Origin: Rossellomorea aquimaris
GTDB taxonomy: Bacteria; Bacillota; Bacilli; Bacillales; Bacillaceae_B
Direction of reading: 5' to 3'
Length of the DNA stretch: 64,000 nt
Assembly: GCF_035590735.1 (NCBI RefSeq)
Contig: NZ_CP141595.1
Span: 1,397,001-1,461,000 of the forward strand
Positions 8,175 to 17,072 of the stretch are shown here, one piece after another. Positions within the stretch are counted from its first letter, which is position 1, and every line of letters begins with the position of its first letter. The notes beneath the pieces were generated by a model. The model had not been told where the DNA came from. It did no database searches and saw only the letters and a program-made list of their open reading frames with translations. A program made the position numbers and the translations under genes.

Positions 8175-9779
8175 ATGTTTACAGTGAAAAACGCATGGGG
8201 GACACTTTGGAAATGGCACGGAGATGTGATGAATACTTTGCAATTTTTCACTTCCGGAAGTACGCCTGCTGCTTCTCGCACGGTGGATACAAATCTTGTT
8301 CCGGAGCCAAATGCAAAACCAAGACAGAAAATCGGTTTTATCTTGGGTCCACTCCTGTTTATTCTTATCATGTTATTTTTCTCACCTGAAAGTTTGTCAA
8401 AAGAGGCTGTGGCTGTCCTTGCAGGTACAACATGGATAGCAGTATGGTGGATAACAGAGGCGATACCCATTCCGGCAACTGCTTTGTTGCCGATCATTTT
8501 GTTTCCCCTTACGGGAGCTCTTCAATCCGGTGATGTCACGTCTGCCTATGGTGATAGTACGATTTTTCTTTTTATGGGTGGGTTTATCATTGCGATTGCC
8601 ATGGAAAAGTGGAACTTACATAAGCGGATTGCCATGAACATCATTTTGTTGATTGGTACAGGCACTGAAAGAATCGTCCTTGGATTTATGCTGGCTACTG
8701 GTTTTTTATCTATGTGGATCTCGAATACGGCAACGGCTATGATGATGCTTCCGATTGGAACAGCCGTGATTTATCAAGTTAATGAAAGTCTAAAAAAGCA
8801 GGGGGTTAATAGAACGGGGCACTTCAGTAAAGTGATCATGCTGGGAATTGCCTATAGTGCATCGATCGGAGGCTTGGGAACGTTGATCGGAACGCCTCCG
8901 AACACGATATTTGCTGCAGTAGTGAAACAGTTGTATGGTATTGATTTCTCGTTTGCGAAGTGGATGCTTTTTGGTGTTCCACTTGCCACTATTCTTCTAT
9001 TTGTTACATGGTGGTATTTAATCAAGGTAGCTTTTCCATTAAAGATTAAAGAATTGCCGGGGGGAAGGGAGATTGTGGAGAAAGAGAACCGGTCTCTTGG
9101 TCGCATTTCATTTGAAGAAAAGCTTGTTCTTACGGTCTTTGTCGCTACAGCCTTATGTTGGATCACTCGATCGTTTCTATTGAACCAATGGGTTCCGTCA
9201 TTAGATGACACAATCATAGCAATCACAGGGGCCCTCGTTTTATTTCTTCTTCCAGGAAGAAAAGAGTCCCGATTGATCAATTGGGACGATGCGAAGAAGC
9301 TTCCATGGGGGATCCTGCTCCTATTCGGTGGAGGTCTTGCCATTGCCAAGGGTTTCAAAGAGACGGGATTGGCAGAGTGGATTGGACAGCAATTAACGAT
9401 TCTTGAAGGAATATCCTTCATTATCATTCTTCTTGCAGTGACGGCCTTTGTTATTTTCTTAACGGAAATTACGTCCAATACGGCGACAGCCACGATGATG
9501 TTTCCGATAATGGCTGCCCTTGCAGCTGCCTTGAATATTCACCCTTATAGTTTGATGGTGGCGGCGGGCTTGGCTGCTTCATGTGCTTTCATGCTGCCGG
9601 TGGCTACACCTCCGAATGCTGTCGTATTCGGATCAGGTTATATCAAAATGGGAGACATGGTCAAGGCGGGTATATGGTTAAATCTGATTAGTATCGTATT
9701 TATTACCCTTTTGATTTATTTTTTCATGCCACTCGTATGGGGAATCGATTTAGGAGAATTACCTGTAAATATGAACTAA
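8175..9779 (+). CDS. DASS/SLC13 family sodium:dicarboxylate symporter
   Basis: A 534-residue membrane protein of the divalent anion:sodium symporter family, related to staphylococcal SdcS. The two SNT signature repeats that bind Na+ and substrate are present, MWISNTATAMMMLPIG in the first half and TEITSNTATATMMFPI in the second, with the GTPPN (LIGTPPNTIF) and ATPPNAVVFGSGY partners. Expected substrates are succinate, fumarate and malate. The first ~55 residues are hydrophilic and precede the first helix; an alternative ATG at 8229 has GGAG upstream, so the exact start is uncertain. A fumarase gene lies elsewhere in the window but is not linked. Confidence 0.85.
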   Translation: MFTVKNAWGTLWKWHGDVMNTLQFFTSGSTPAASRTVDTNLVPEPNAKPRQKIGFILGPLLFILIMLFFSPESLSKEAVAVLAGTTWIAVWWITEAIPIPATALLPIILFPLTGALQSGDVTSAYGDSTIFLFMGGFIIAIAMEKWNLHKRIAMNIILLIGTGTERIVLGFMLATGFLSMWISNTATAMMMLPIGTAVIYQVNESLKKQGVNRTGHFSKVIMLGIAYSASIGGLGTLIGTPPNTIFAAVVKQLYGIDFSFAKWMLFGVPLATILLFVTWWYLIKVAFPLKIKELPGGREIVEKENRSLGRISFEEKLVLTVFVATALCWITRSFLLNQWVPSLDDTIIAITGALVLFLLPGRKESRLINWDDAKKLPWGILLLFGGGLAIAKGFKETGLAEWIGQQLTILEGISFIIILLAVTAFVIFLTEITSNTATATMMFPIMAALAAALNIHPYSLMVAAGLAASCAFMLPVATPPNAVVFGSGYIKMGDMVKAGIWLNLISIVFITLLIYFFMPLVWGIDLGELPVNMN

Positions 9780-9781
9780 AG

Positions 9782-9813
9782 AAAAATCGGATCAGGGTCC
9801 TGATCCGATTTTT
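9782..9813. terminator. Bidirectional terminator
   Basis: AAAAATCGGATCAGG-gt-CCTGATCCGATTTTT, a near-perfect stem between the convergent transporter and dehydrogenase genes. Confidence 0.92.
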
Positions 9814-9822
9814 CTGTGCTTA

Positions 9823-10599
9823 TTATTGAGCAGTATATCCACCATCTAAAACAACTGCCTGACCAGTTACACCTTTTGCTTTGTCACTGGATAGGAAAAT
9901 GGTGTAGTCTGCTATTTCTTCCACTGATAGTAATCTTTTTTGTGGAACAAGAGGGTAAATGACATCCTCCAATACTTTTTCAAGCTCCACACCACGAGTG
10001 GTTGAAATATCCTTTAACTGGTTACGGACAAGGGGGGTATCCACGTATCCGGGGCATAGGGCATTGACGGTAATCCCATGCTCGGCACCTTCTAAGGCCG
10101 ATACCTTTGTCAGACCAATGACACCATGTTTAGCGCTGTTATATGCGGCTTTACCGGCAAATCCGATCAGTCCATTGATGGATGCCATATTAATGATACG
10201 ACCGAATTTTTGTTTCTTCATATGGGGGAAAGCAAATTTTGTTGCGATAAAGGGAGCGGTTAGCATAATTTTAATCAGAAGCTCAAATTTCTCAATAGGG
10301 AATTCTTCAATTGGAGCTACGTGTTGAATACCTGCGTTATTGATTAATACGTCTATGCGTCCATAGTGGTCAACTGTTTTATCAATCCCGGCTTTCACTT
10401 CCTCTTCACTGGTAACATCACATTTAATGCCCAGGCAATCGAATCCTCTATCTTTCAGTTCTTCAACCGCTTCATCCAGTCCTTCTTGATTTATGTCGGA
10501 TAGGACGACCTTCGCGCCGTTTTGACCAAAGTGTTCCCCTATTTCAAACCCGATTCCCCTTGCAGCACCTGTAATGAATACAACTTTATCATTTACCAT
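9823..10599 (-). CDS. 3-hydroxybutyrate dehydrogenase (SDR family, YxjF-like)
   Basis: A 258-residue short-chain dehydrogenase that oxidises D-3-hydroxybutyrate to acetoacetate with NAD+. Visible motifs: nucleotide-binding GAARGIG, Asp at the end of the second strand (VVLSDIN, pointing to NAD+), NNAG, catalytic Ser in NMASINGLIG and YNSAK. The text around NNAGIQHVAPIEEFP is characteristic of this dehydrogenase rather than a generic SDR. It is the second gene of a two-gene operon, 18 bases after a GntP-type permease. B. subtilis YxjF sits beside the similar permease YxjC. Confidence 0.87.
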   Translation of the reverse strand: MVNDKVVFITGAARGIGFEIGEHFGQNGAKVVLSDINQEGLDEAVEELKDRGFDCLGIKCDVTSEEEVKAGIDKTVDHYGRIDVLINNAGIQHVAPIEEFPIEKFELLIKIMLTAPFIATKFAFPHMKKQKFGRIINMASINGLIGFAGKAAYNSAKHGVIGLTKVSALEGAEHGITVNALCPGYVDTPLVRNQLKDISTTRGVELEKVLEDVIYPLVPQKRLLSVEEIADYTIFLSSDKAKGVTGQAVVLDGGYTAQ

Positions 10600-10617
10600 C
10601 TTCTTTTCCTCCTCTAG

Positions 10618-11904
10618 TTAATTAATTCCCATATTGGCCAGGATGATTGAAACGATTTCTGCAATCGTAGGAATAAGCAACCCGACAACAGCTACATCCA
10701 AATACGAATCTTTATGAGTGAGCCCTGTTACGGCAAATAGGGTCAAGAGTGCACCGTTATGAGGTAGAATGGAAGCTCCTGATGAAATGGAAGCGATTCT
10801 ATGGAAAGCCTCTGCACTGATCCCACTCGTTTGAGAAAGCTCATAATATTTATCTCCCAAAGCCTCAAGGGCAATTCCCATTCCACCTGAAGCAGACCCG
10901 GTTATTGCAGCTAACGTTTGGACAGCGATGGCTTCAGAGATGACGGGATTTCCTTTGATGCCAAGTATCAGTTTCGTTAATGTTTTGAAACCGGGTGCCG
11001 CTGTGACAACTGCTCCGAAACCAACGGCAGCGCTTGTGTTAATGACTGCCATGACTGAGCCCTTTGCTCCGCCATTGACAGCAGGGATGAATTTTTTGTA
11101 ATGTTTGAAGTTAATTAATAATATTGAAAGTATTCCTACTAGCAGAGCGGTCAGTATGTTCCACTTAAAGACATTCAGTGTAACGACGACAATGACAAGG
11201 GGAAGAAACGATAAGTAGAAGTTAGGAAGCTCTGATTCTTTAATTTCCTTTACATCGTTTCCACCTTTAGGCTCGGTAAACGTATCTTCTTTATTTGTAA
11301 ATTGTTTTTGACGCCATCTTAAGTAAAAGTACCCTCCAACCGCCATTATTAATCCGCCGACGATACCAATGATCGGAGCGGCAGTGGGGGAGGTTTTAAA
11401 ATAATCGATCGGTATTAAGTTCTGTATCTGAGGTGTACCGGGAATGGCCGTCATCGTAAAAGTGAATGCCCCTAATACGAACGTTGGCGGCAATAGTTTC
11501 CGTGTGATATTCGCTTCTCTGAACATGGCAATGGCAAGAGGGTAAATAGCAAATACTACGACGAATAAACTGACACCACCATATGTTAGAACGGCCGCGG
11601 CAATTAATACGCCAAGAATTGCACGGTCTTTTCCGATGATATTCGTAATTTTGTATGCGACGGATTGAGCAGCTCCCACGTCTTCCATCAGCTTTCCGAA
11701 AATGGCACCGAAAAGGAACACAGGGAACCATTCTTTTGCAAAATCCACGAATCCGGTCATATACGTTTCTGTATAGGCAGGAAGCAGGTCAAGTCCACTC
11801 ATTAGTGCCACTAAACCGGCGACCAGGGGAGCGATCCAAATGATTGACCAGCCTAAATACGCCAAGACCATAAGCAGGATTAATCCAACAATGATGCTAG
11901 TCAT
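10618..11904 (-). CDS. GntP-family permease, probable 3-hydroxybutyrate uptake (YxjC-like)
   Basis: A 428-residue membrane protein with about 12 hydrophobic helices and a charged central loop near residues 205-230. It belongs to the GntP/GntT family (EWFPVFLFGAIFGKLMEDVG, GGVSLFVVVFAIYP, TGSASGGMGIALEALG). Because the next gene encodes 3-hydroxybutyrate dehydrogenase, the inferred substrate is 3-hydroxybutyrate or a related short hydroxy acid rather than gluconate. AGAGGTGAG precedes the ATG at 11904. The operon has no CoA-transferase gene in this window. Confidence 0.8.
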   Translation of the reverse strand: MTSIIVGLILLMVLAYLGWSIIWIAPLVAGLVALMSGLDLLPAYTETYMTGFVDFAKEWFPVFLFGAIFGKLMEDVGAAQSVAYKITNIIGKDRAILGVLIAAAVLTYGGVSLFVVVFAIYPLAIAMFREANITRKLLPPTFVLGAFTFTMTAIPGTPQIQNLIPIDYFKTSPTAAPIIGIVGGLIMAVGGYFYLRWRQKQFTNKEDTFTEPKGGNDVKEIKESELPNFYLSFLPLVIVVVTLNVFKWNILTALLVGILSILLINFKHYKKFIPAVNGGAKGSVMAVINTSAAVGFGAVVTAAPGFKTLTKLILGIKGNPVISEAIAVQTLAAITGSASGGMGIALEALGDKYYELSQTSGISAEAFHRIASISSGASILPHNGALLTLFAVTGLTHKDSYLDVAVVGLLIPTIAEIVSIILANMGIN

Positions 11905-12002
11905 AACTCACCTCTCATAAATGTTTGTAGTTATTTTTCCATTTATGTAAGGATTTATTCTTTGGGAGAATCTGTTTTAACCGTTATATGTCATAAAAAT
12001 AG

Positions 12003-12032
12003 AAAAAAACAGTCACCGTGAATAGGCGACTG
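12003..12032 (-). terminator. Terminator after the MacB-like ABC operon
   Basis: On the minus strand CAGTCGCC...GGTGACTG is followed by seven T (12009-12003). Confidence 0.85.
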
Positions 12033-12051
12033 ACGCTTGTGAAATTCCACA

Positions 12052-12750
12052 TCAAACAAACTTTTCTTTCTTCCTCATTTCTTTGAATACCAAACCACCC
12101 TTAGAAAGGGAAATGACAGTGTCCGATACTTGGGCAAGTCTTTGATCATGGGTGACGACAATGACACATTTGTTTTCTCTATGAGCAAGGTCCCTGAACA
12201 AATCAACGATTCCACTGGCGGTATCTTGGTCTAAGTTTCCTGTAGGTTCATCTGCCAGAATGAGTTCTGACTGACAAGAAAGTGCCCTGGCAATGGAAAC
12301 CCTTTGTTGTTGTCCTCCACTGAGCGTTAACACTCTTTGTCGGGATTGTTCCTCTGAAATGCCAACTTTCTGAAGCATATCAAGGGCGAATGCTTTTTTA
12401 TTTTTATTAGTTGATTTCGTGATCTCCATTGCAGTGATGACATTTTGCAGTGCTGTCATATATGGCAGGAGGTTATAGGATTGAAAGACAATGGAAACAT
12501 GCCGATTTCGAAATGTTGATAACCCGATTTTCTTGATATCTGTTCCTTCATATAAGATTTGCCCGGAAGCGGGTGTATCAAGTGCACTAGCCAGGGAGAG
12601 GAATGTAGTCTTTCCCGAGCCGGATGGGCCGACACAAGTGTAGAAGGTTCCCCTCTTAAATTCGGCTGTAACGTTACTCAAAATAGGCTGTGACGTGGAT
12701 TCTTGCTTATAGCTGTAACTCACATTTTCAAAGTGTAATAATGTACTCAT
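12052..12750 (-). CDS. ABC transporter ATPase, MacB/LolD type
   Basis: A 232-residue nucleotide-binding subunit. Walker A is GPSGSGKTT, the Q-loop FQSYNLLPYMTA, the signature LSGGQQQR, Walker B ELILADEPTGNLDQ and the switch His in VVTHD. The ADEPTGNLD form is typical of MacB/LolD-type ATPases that pair with FtsX-like permeases. It is translated 13 bases after the permease stop on the minus strand, with AAAGGAGG before the ATG. Together they should form an exporter or mechanotransmission complex for a peptide, lipoprotein or drug. Confidence 0.85.
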   Translation of the reverse strand: MSTLLHFENVSYSYKQESTSQPILSNVTAEFKRGTFYTCVGPSGSGKTTFLSLASALDTPASGQILYEGTDIKKIGLSTFRNRHVSIVFQSYNLLPYMTALQNVITAMEITKSTNKNKKAFALDMLQKVGISEEQSRQRVLTLSGGQQQRVSIARALSCQSELILADEPTGNLDQDTASGIVDLFRDLAHRENKCVIVVTHDQRLAQVSDTVISLSKGGLVFKEMRKKEKFV

Positions 12751-12763
12751 TCTTTAGCCTCCT

Positions 12764-14176
12764 TTATTCCTGTTTCGTTAATATTGTTTTAGGATTTAAT
12801 CTCAACACGGTTAGTGATGGAATCAGTGTGGAAAGTAGAACCACCATCAGTCCGATGCCGAACAATTTTATCAAGTTTTCTACTGTCGTATGGATGGATA
12901 ATTCATTCACTGTTTCTACATCCTGGACGTTTGGTGTTTGAAACGGCATACGGCGTGAATTAAAGGAGGCTGGAGTACTTGGTGTTTCCTCTGATTGAGT
13001 GATTTCCTGTTGGAGAAGCTGTTCACCCATTTTGTTTGCAACCAAATTCCCGGATAATGTTGAAATACCCATTGCGAAAACGGCCACGATCAAAATCTCA
13101 ACTAGAAATTGACTGACGAGTTTTCCTTTCTTCTCTCCGATGGAAAGGAGTACGCCCATTTCATATTTCCTTTCCCGGATCGTCATCATAACAATCAGGG
13201 CCAAAATGATGGCTCCTGCTATCGTCACAAGAAACACTACATTATTAGAGAAAGAGGCTACACTTTCAATCGGTCCCATCATTTGCTGGTACAATTGATC
13301 ATTCGCATCCAGTTTAAATTGATCAAAATCAATGGAGGAGCTACTTTCTGCATTTGAAATAAAGGTTTGGACATCTGCGGGGTCCTTCATGTAATAGACA
13401 GCCCGATCAATCGTTTCAGAAGTTCCTTTTAATTCATTTGCAACAGTATATGGAACGAATAGCTGATTATAGGGATTCAGAAAAGCAAAATTTTGTGCTC
13501 TTTCATCTATATTTGCAGTGGTTTCATAAATACCCACAATTTCAAGAGTGGATTCTGTGTTATCAGTATTCGATATGGTGATCGAGTCTCCAACCCTCAA
13601 ATCATTTTCCGCTGCCAGGTTTTTTTCAACAAGTGTAACTTCGTTGTTTATATCCTCATCCGTCAAATGGCGTCCTTCCACTATGGACGCATCCCCATTC
13701 AAAAATGAGCTGGTTGAATCTGAGAATAGGATTCCTTCTACGGAAACATCACCGGCCATCATTCTACCACCGCCACCAAAGCCTTCCTGCTCTGTACCTG
13801 CTGCTGTTTCTTCACTTCCTACAGCGGTAAAGTCCTTGGCAAGGGCAGAGGTGGTTGAATAGTAATTGTAGCCCTTTACGTAAGAGGAATCAGTGAGTTC
13901 CTCAGCAGAATCCAATGGGATGGGGACAGGCTGGAAACGGGCTCTGCCACCACTTTCCTGGTTCTGCTGGCCGGACATTAATTTTTCCCGGTCAACCATT
14001 AACGACACTTCGCCGCCTAATTTCTCACGAGCCAAAATACTTGATTGGTCAGCAGCTGTTTGGATCGTTAACCCCGACAAAACGAGAACGGATATAACGG
14101 TCAAGACAAACAGCAAAAGTATGCTTTTCCCCTTGCGAGCTTTTACACTCCAAAAGGCACGTTTCATAAAATTCAT
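12764..14176 (-). CDS. ABC transporter permease, FtsX/MacB type
   Basis: A 470-residue permease with one N-terminal helix, a large extracytoplasmic MacB-periplasmic-core-like domain (residues ~45-300) and three C-terminal helices of the FtsX domain, the classical four-helix layout. The extracellular part has a Gly/Arg-rich segment near residue 110. The start is placed at 14176 because AGGAGGAGAG lies 4 bases before this ATG; the frame open to 14251 adds an unlikely hydrophilic leader. First gene of a two-gene operon with the ATPase. Substrate not predictable. Confidence 0.82.
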   Translation of the reverse strand: MNFMKRAFWSVKARKGKSILLLFVLTVISVLVLSGLTIQTAADQSSILAREKLGGEVSLMVDREKLMSGQQNQESGGRARFQPVPIPLDSAEELTDSSYVKGYNYYSTTSALAKDFTAVGSEETAAGTEQEGFGGGGRMMAGDVSVEGILFSDSTSSFLNGDASIVEGRHLTDEDINNEVTLVEKNLAAENDLRVGDSITISNTDNTESTLEIVGIYETTANIDERAQNFAFLNPYNQLFVPYTVANELKGTSETIDRAVYYMKDPADVQTFISNAESSSSIDFDQFKLDANDQLYQQMMGPIESVASFSNNVVFLVTIAGAIILALIVMMTIRERKYEMGVLLSIGEKKGKLVSQFLVEILIVAVFAMGISTLSGNLVANKMGEQLLQQEITQSEETPSTPASFNSRRMPFQTPNVQDVETVNELSIHTTVENLIKLFGIGLMVVLLSTLIPSLTVLRLNPKTILTKQE

Positions 14177-14357
14177 TTTTCTCTCCTCCTGGTCAAAATA
14201 ATGGGAATCTAGTTTATTAAATCCCTCTGGCATCAGTAAAAGCTTAGCCATCAGATGTGTCCAAACTATGAACGAATAATGTCCGATCGATTAAAAGTAG
14301 TGAAAAAGAGATCAAGTCACACCGACCTTGAACTATGCCTGTTAAATATCAAGAAAG

Positions 14358-14392
14358 AAAAAGAACGAGCCATTAATTCGACTCGTTCTTTT
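14358..14392 (-). terminator. Terminator after the CNNM-type gene
   Basis: AAAGAACGAG...CTCGTTCTTT stem; the minus-strand side runs into TTTTTC. It ends the transcript coming from 15807. Confidence 0.82.
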
Positions 14393-14403
14393 CACCATGG
14401 ATG

Positions 14404-15807
14404 CTATGCCATTTTTGTAACCTCTAAATATTGAATATGATGACCATCGATTTCTTTCACTCTAAAGCAATATCCTTGTTCCTCGATCTTGTCATTCAGC
14501 TTCACTTCATACTTCTGAGTCAGGAACCAGCCGCCGATCGTGTCGACCTCATCTTCTTCAATAGAAATGCCAAGAAGGTCATTCACATCCTCAATGAGCA
14601 TCACGGCGTCAAAGATATAATGATTTTCTTTCACCTTCTGCACTTCAGGAATTTCATCGATATCAAACTCGTCCCTTATCTCTCCGACGATTTCTTCAAT
14701 GATGTCCTCAACCGTGACAAGACCTGCAGTTCCACCGTATTCATCCAGGAGTACGGCCATCGGCGAACGTTCTTTCTGAAGTTTGACGAGTAAAGCTTGA
14801 ATAGGGATGGTTTCGATGACGCGGATCACAGGCTTGATAAAGGAAGTTAAGTCTTCATGTTCCTCTTTGTGATTCACGAGTGTTGTCAGCAGTTCTTTCA
14901 CATTCACTATACCGAGGATATTATCTTTATCACCTTCTACGACAGGATATCTCGTATAGCGCTCCTCTTTAATGATGGTGAGTACTTCATCAATGGTGGA
15001 ATCTGAGGATAGAGTCACGATATTCGTTCTAGGAACCATGATTTCCTTTGCGATTCGTTCGTCGAATTCAAAAATTTTATTTACGTACTTGAATTCGGAT
15101 GAATTGATTTCCCCACTTTTGTAACTGTCGGAAAGAATGATCCTGAGCTCTTCCTCGGAATGGGCAATTTCATGTTCAGAAGCGGGTCTTAAACCGAATA
15201 ACCCCGTGAACAACCGGGCAGATCCGTTTAATGTCCATATGAATGGATAAGCGATTCGATAAAACCATATCAATGGCCGTGCAAATAATAGAGTGACTTT
15301 CTCTGCCTTTTGAATGGCAAAGGTTTTCGGTGCCAACTCTCCAATCACGACATGCAAAAAGGTAATGACGGAAAATGCGAGTCCAAATGAAATAATACTT
15401 GTAATGGAAGCATTTAGATCAAACTTCTCAAACACGGGGTGAAGCAACGTTTCAATGGTCGGTTCCCCTAACCAACCGAGTCCGAGGGCTGTGATGGTTA
15501 TGCCTAATTGACATGCAGAAAGGTATTCATCTAAATGGGAAATGACTCTTTTAGCAGCAATGGCTTTTTGATTTCCTTCAGAAACCAGCTGATCGATCCG
15601 AGAGCTTCTTATCTTGACGATGGCAAACTCTGATGCAACGAAGAAGGCAGTCAGAGCAATTAAAACAGCAACGAGAAATAAATTAAGTAGAATGTCCAAA
15701 TGAGCAGAAGCTGTAGAATGGGAGTGAATATGAAGACCCTTCTCAGCTTCAAACACCTCCTGAATAGAAAAGTCATGGTTCCGTAAAAAAATGAAGCAAG
15801 ATAGCAC
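14404..15807 (-). CDS. CNNM/CorC-type magnesium exporter (UPF0053, MpfA/YhdP-like)
   Basis: Membrane protein with the DUF21 domain (three or four helices, [36 protein letters not shown]), two CBS domains (around residues 230-350, with [12 protein letters not shown] and [19 protein letters not shown]) and a C-terminal CorC_HlyC domain. In B. subtilis the MpfA relative exports Mg2+. The annotated GTG start at 15807 has only a weak ribosome site, while a perfect AGGAGGTG at 15754-15761 is not followed by an in-frame start, so the true N-terminus is unclear. A TTG at 15690 just before DILLNLFLV would give the usual family length. Confidence 0.85.
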   Translation of the reverse strand: MLSCFIFLRNHDFSIQEVFEAEKGLHIHSHSTASAHLDILLNLFLVAVLIALTAFFVASEFAIVKIRSSRIDQLVSEGNQKAIAAKRVISHLDEYLSACQLGITITALGLGWLGEPTIETLLHPVFEKFDLNASITSIISFGLAFSVITFLHVVIGELAPKTFAIQKAEKVTLLFARPLIWFYRIAYPFIWTLNGSARLFTGLFGLRPASEHEIAHSEEELRIILSDSYKSGEINSSEFKYVNKIFEFDERIAKEIMVPRTNIVTLSSDSTIDEVLTIIKEERYTRYPVVEGDKDNILGIVNVKELLTTLVNHKEEHEDLTSFIKPVIRVIETIPIQALLVKLQKERSPMAVLLDEYGGTAGLVTVEDIIEEIVGEIRDEFDIDEIPEVQKVKENHYIFDAVMLIEDVNDLLGISIEEDEVDTIGGWFLTQKYEVKLNDKIEEQGYCFRVKEIDGHHIQYLEVTKMA

Positions 15808-15898
15808 TTGAAATCCGGGTGCAATGAGTATATCCTTTTAAAAGTATCACATTCTTATCCGTACCCGAAGTTCGTTGCAATATGCGGGTCATTCGGTT

Positions 15899-15915
15899 AT
15901 TGTTAGAAATAACAA
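15899..15915. promoter_or_regulatory. Inverted repeat in divergent promoter region
   Basis: ATTGTTA-gaaa-TAACAAT lies between the divergent CNNM-type gene and the 109-residue membrane protein gene. It could be an operator; no known consensus is assigned. Confidence 0.3.
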
Positions 15916-15980
15916 TTTTCATCATAAATAATAGAAATTCAAGGATACGAATCAATGGATAGATGGAAAGGAGAACGATT

Positions 15981-16310
15981 ATGGCAGACGTATTTAACCA
16001 AGGATTTGTTGTAGCCCTTATCATTGCCTTTTCGGTTTATGTCATCTTAAGAGGAATAGCTATTTTCTTTGGCAAAGCAGGAAAAGGCTATCTGGAAAAC
16101 ATTCAATCCCAAACAGGGCGTTTATATCTGCAATTAATAGGTGGCTACTATATATTATCAGGCGTACTTGGCCTGCTTATTCCACGATTAGACTGGAAAA
16201 CAGAAGAGATATACTTTGCAATTGCAATCTTTGCGATTTCATCTGTTGTTTTCTGGGTAACACTGGATCTCTTTATGAAACGTGATCGGAAAAAGCTTCA
16301 ACAAAATTAA
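15981..16310 (+). CDS. Small membrane protein, 109 residues
   Basis: A hydrophobic protein with three predicted helices (residues ~8-28, 48-66 and 75-95) and a basic C-terminus (KRDRKKLQQN). The start at 15981 follows AAAGGAGAACGATT. I do not recognise a family with confidence. It is monocistronic and divergent from the Mg exporter gene. Function unknown. Confidence 0.65.
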   Translation: MADVFNQGFVVALIIAFSVYVILRGIAIFFGKAGKGYLENIQSQTGRLYLQLIGGYYILSGVLGLLIPRLDWKTEEIYFAIAIFAISSVVFWVTLDLFMKRDRKKLQQN

Positions 16311-16325
16311 TATGTTTTTTATAAG

Positions 16326-16354
16326 TCCAGGAATCATTCCGGGGCTTTTTTTAT
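16326..16354 (+). terminator. Weak terminator
   Basis: CCaGGAA-tca-TTCCgGG followed by a T run at 16348-16354. Confidence 0.5.
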
Positions 16355-16428
16355 ACTTTTTTTACTGGCAGTTATCTAAAGACTTTTTAATAAAGCTTTT
16401 TGTTACTTTAGATTAGAAAGTCCTGCGG

Positions 16429-16550
16429 AAGAACGGGCGTGCCGAGACCCCGGAAGCGAAGCGGTTCCCCTCACCATCGAGCACAACTGATTGACAGAGC
16501 CCCTGGCACATCTATGTTATAAACAACAAACTTCGAGTAAAGAACTTTTC
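16429..16550. repeat. Degenerate R2 fragment joined to R3 copy 2
   Basis: 16430-16485 resembles the reverse complement of R2 (CCTGCGG, GAGACCCCGGA, GCG-AG, CTCACC in the same order). 16463-16550 follows R3 (GTTCCCCTCACCATC, then TTGACAGAGCCC, then CTGGCA and the AT-rich tail). Nothing else but the cad control region is seen in 16311-16700. Confidence 0.6.
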
Positions 16551-16618
16551 TGAAAGATTTCCTGAAAATGCCTGGTAGGCAGAATATCATTACTTAGAAA
16601 TTTCAAATAACCCCATAC

Positions 16619-16683
16619 ATTCAAAAGAATGTTTGAACATTATTAGCAATTCTTCTATACTATATTCAAAAGAACATTTGAAT
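16619..16683 (+). promoter_or_regulatory. cad promoter with two CadC-type operators
   Basis: A sigma-A promoter TTGAAC (16633-16638), 17-base spacer, TATACT (16656-16661). Two imperfect palindromes of the CadC/ArsR type flank and overlap it: ATTCAAAAGAATGTTTGAAC (16619-16638, covering -35) and ATTCAAAAGAACATTTGAAT (16664-16683, at the start site). Both resemble the staphylococcal CadC operator. CadC bound here would block polymerase until Cd, Zn or Pb releases it. Confidence 0.85.
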
Positions 16684-16700
16684 GTAAGAGGGGTGACGAG

Positions 16701-17072
16701 ATGAAAGAGACGGATGTATGTGAAGTGGCGTGTGTGGAAGATGAAAAGGTCAATCGCTTAAAATCAATGATTTTATCACAAAATACCTCTAAGGTAGCTG
16801 AAATCTTTAAAGCACTTTCTGATCAAACAAGAGCAAAAATTGCGTATGCACTGACCATCGAAGAAGAACTATGTGTATGCGATGTGGCAAATATTGTGGA
16901 TGCTTCAACAGCGACCGCATCCCATCATTTGCGTTTATTAAAAAAACAGGGGTTAGCCAAATTCAGAAAAAAAGGCAAGCTCGTTTATTATTCCTTAGAC
17001 GACCATCATGTGAAACAGTTAATTGAAATTGCGTTGACTCATCAAGTGGAGGTGGAGGAACGTGACCGGTAA
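16701..17072 (+). CDS. cadC: CadC, ArsR-family metal-sensing repressor
   Basis: A 123-residue winged-helix repressor. Cys7, Cys11 and the pair LCVCD (Cys58, Cys60) match the thiolate Cd/Pb site of CadC. The recognition helix [17 protein letters not shown] is typical, and a C-terminal Asp/His-containing helix ([16 protein letters not shown]) can form the Zn site. It should repress its own operon through the operators just upstream and release on Cd(II), Pb(II) or Zn(II). It overlaps cadA by 11 bases. Confidence 0.95.
   Translation: MKETDVCEVACVEDEKVNRLKSMILSQNTSKVAEIFKALSDQTRAKIAYALTIEEELCVCDVANIVDASTATASHHLRLLKKQGLAKFRKKGKLVYYSLDDHHVKQLIEIALTHQVEVEERDR

Noticed and set aside
8852..9493. 213-codon frame antisense to the DASS transporter
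   Set aside because: Shadow ORF with no ribosome site, fully inside a well-supported gene.
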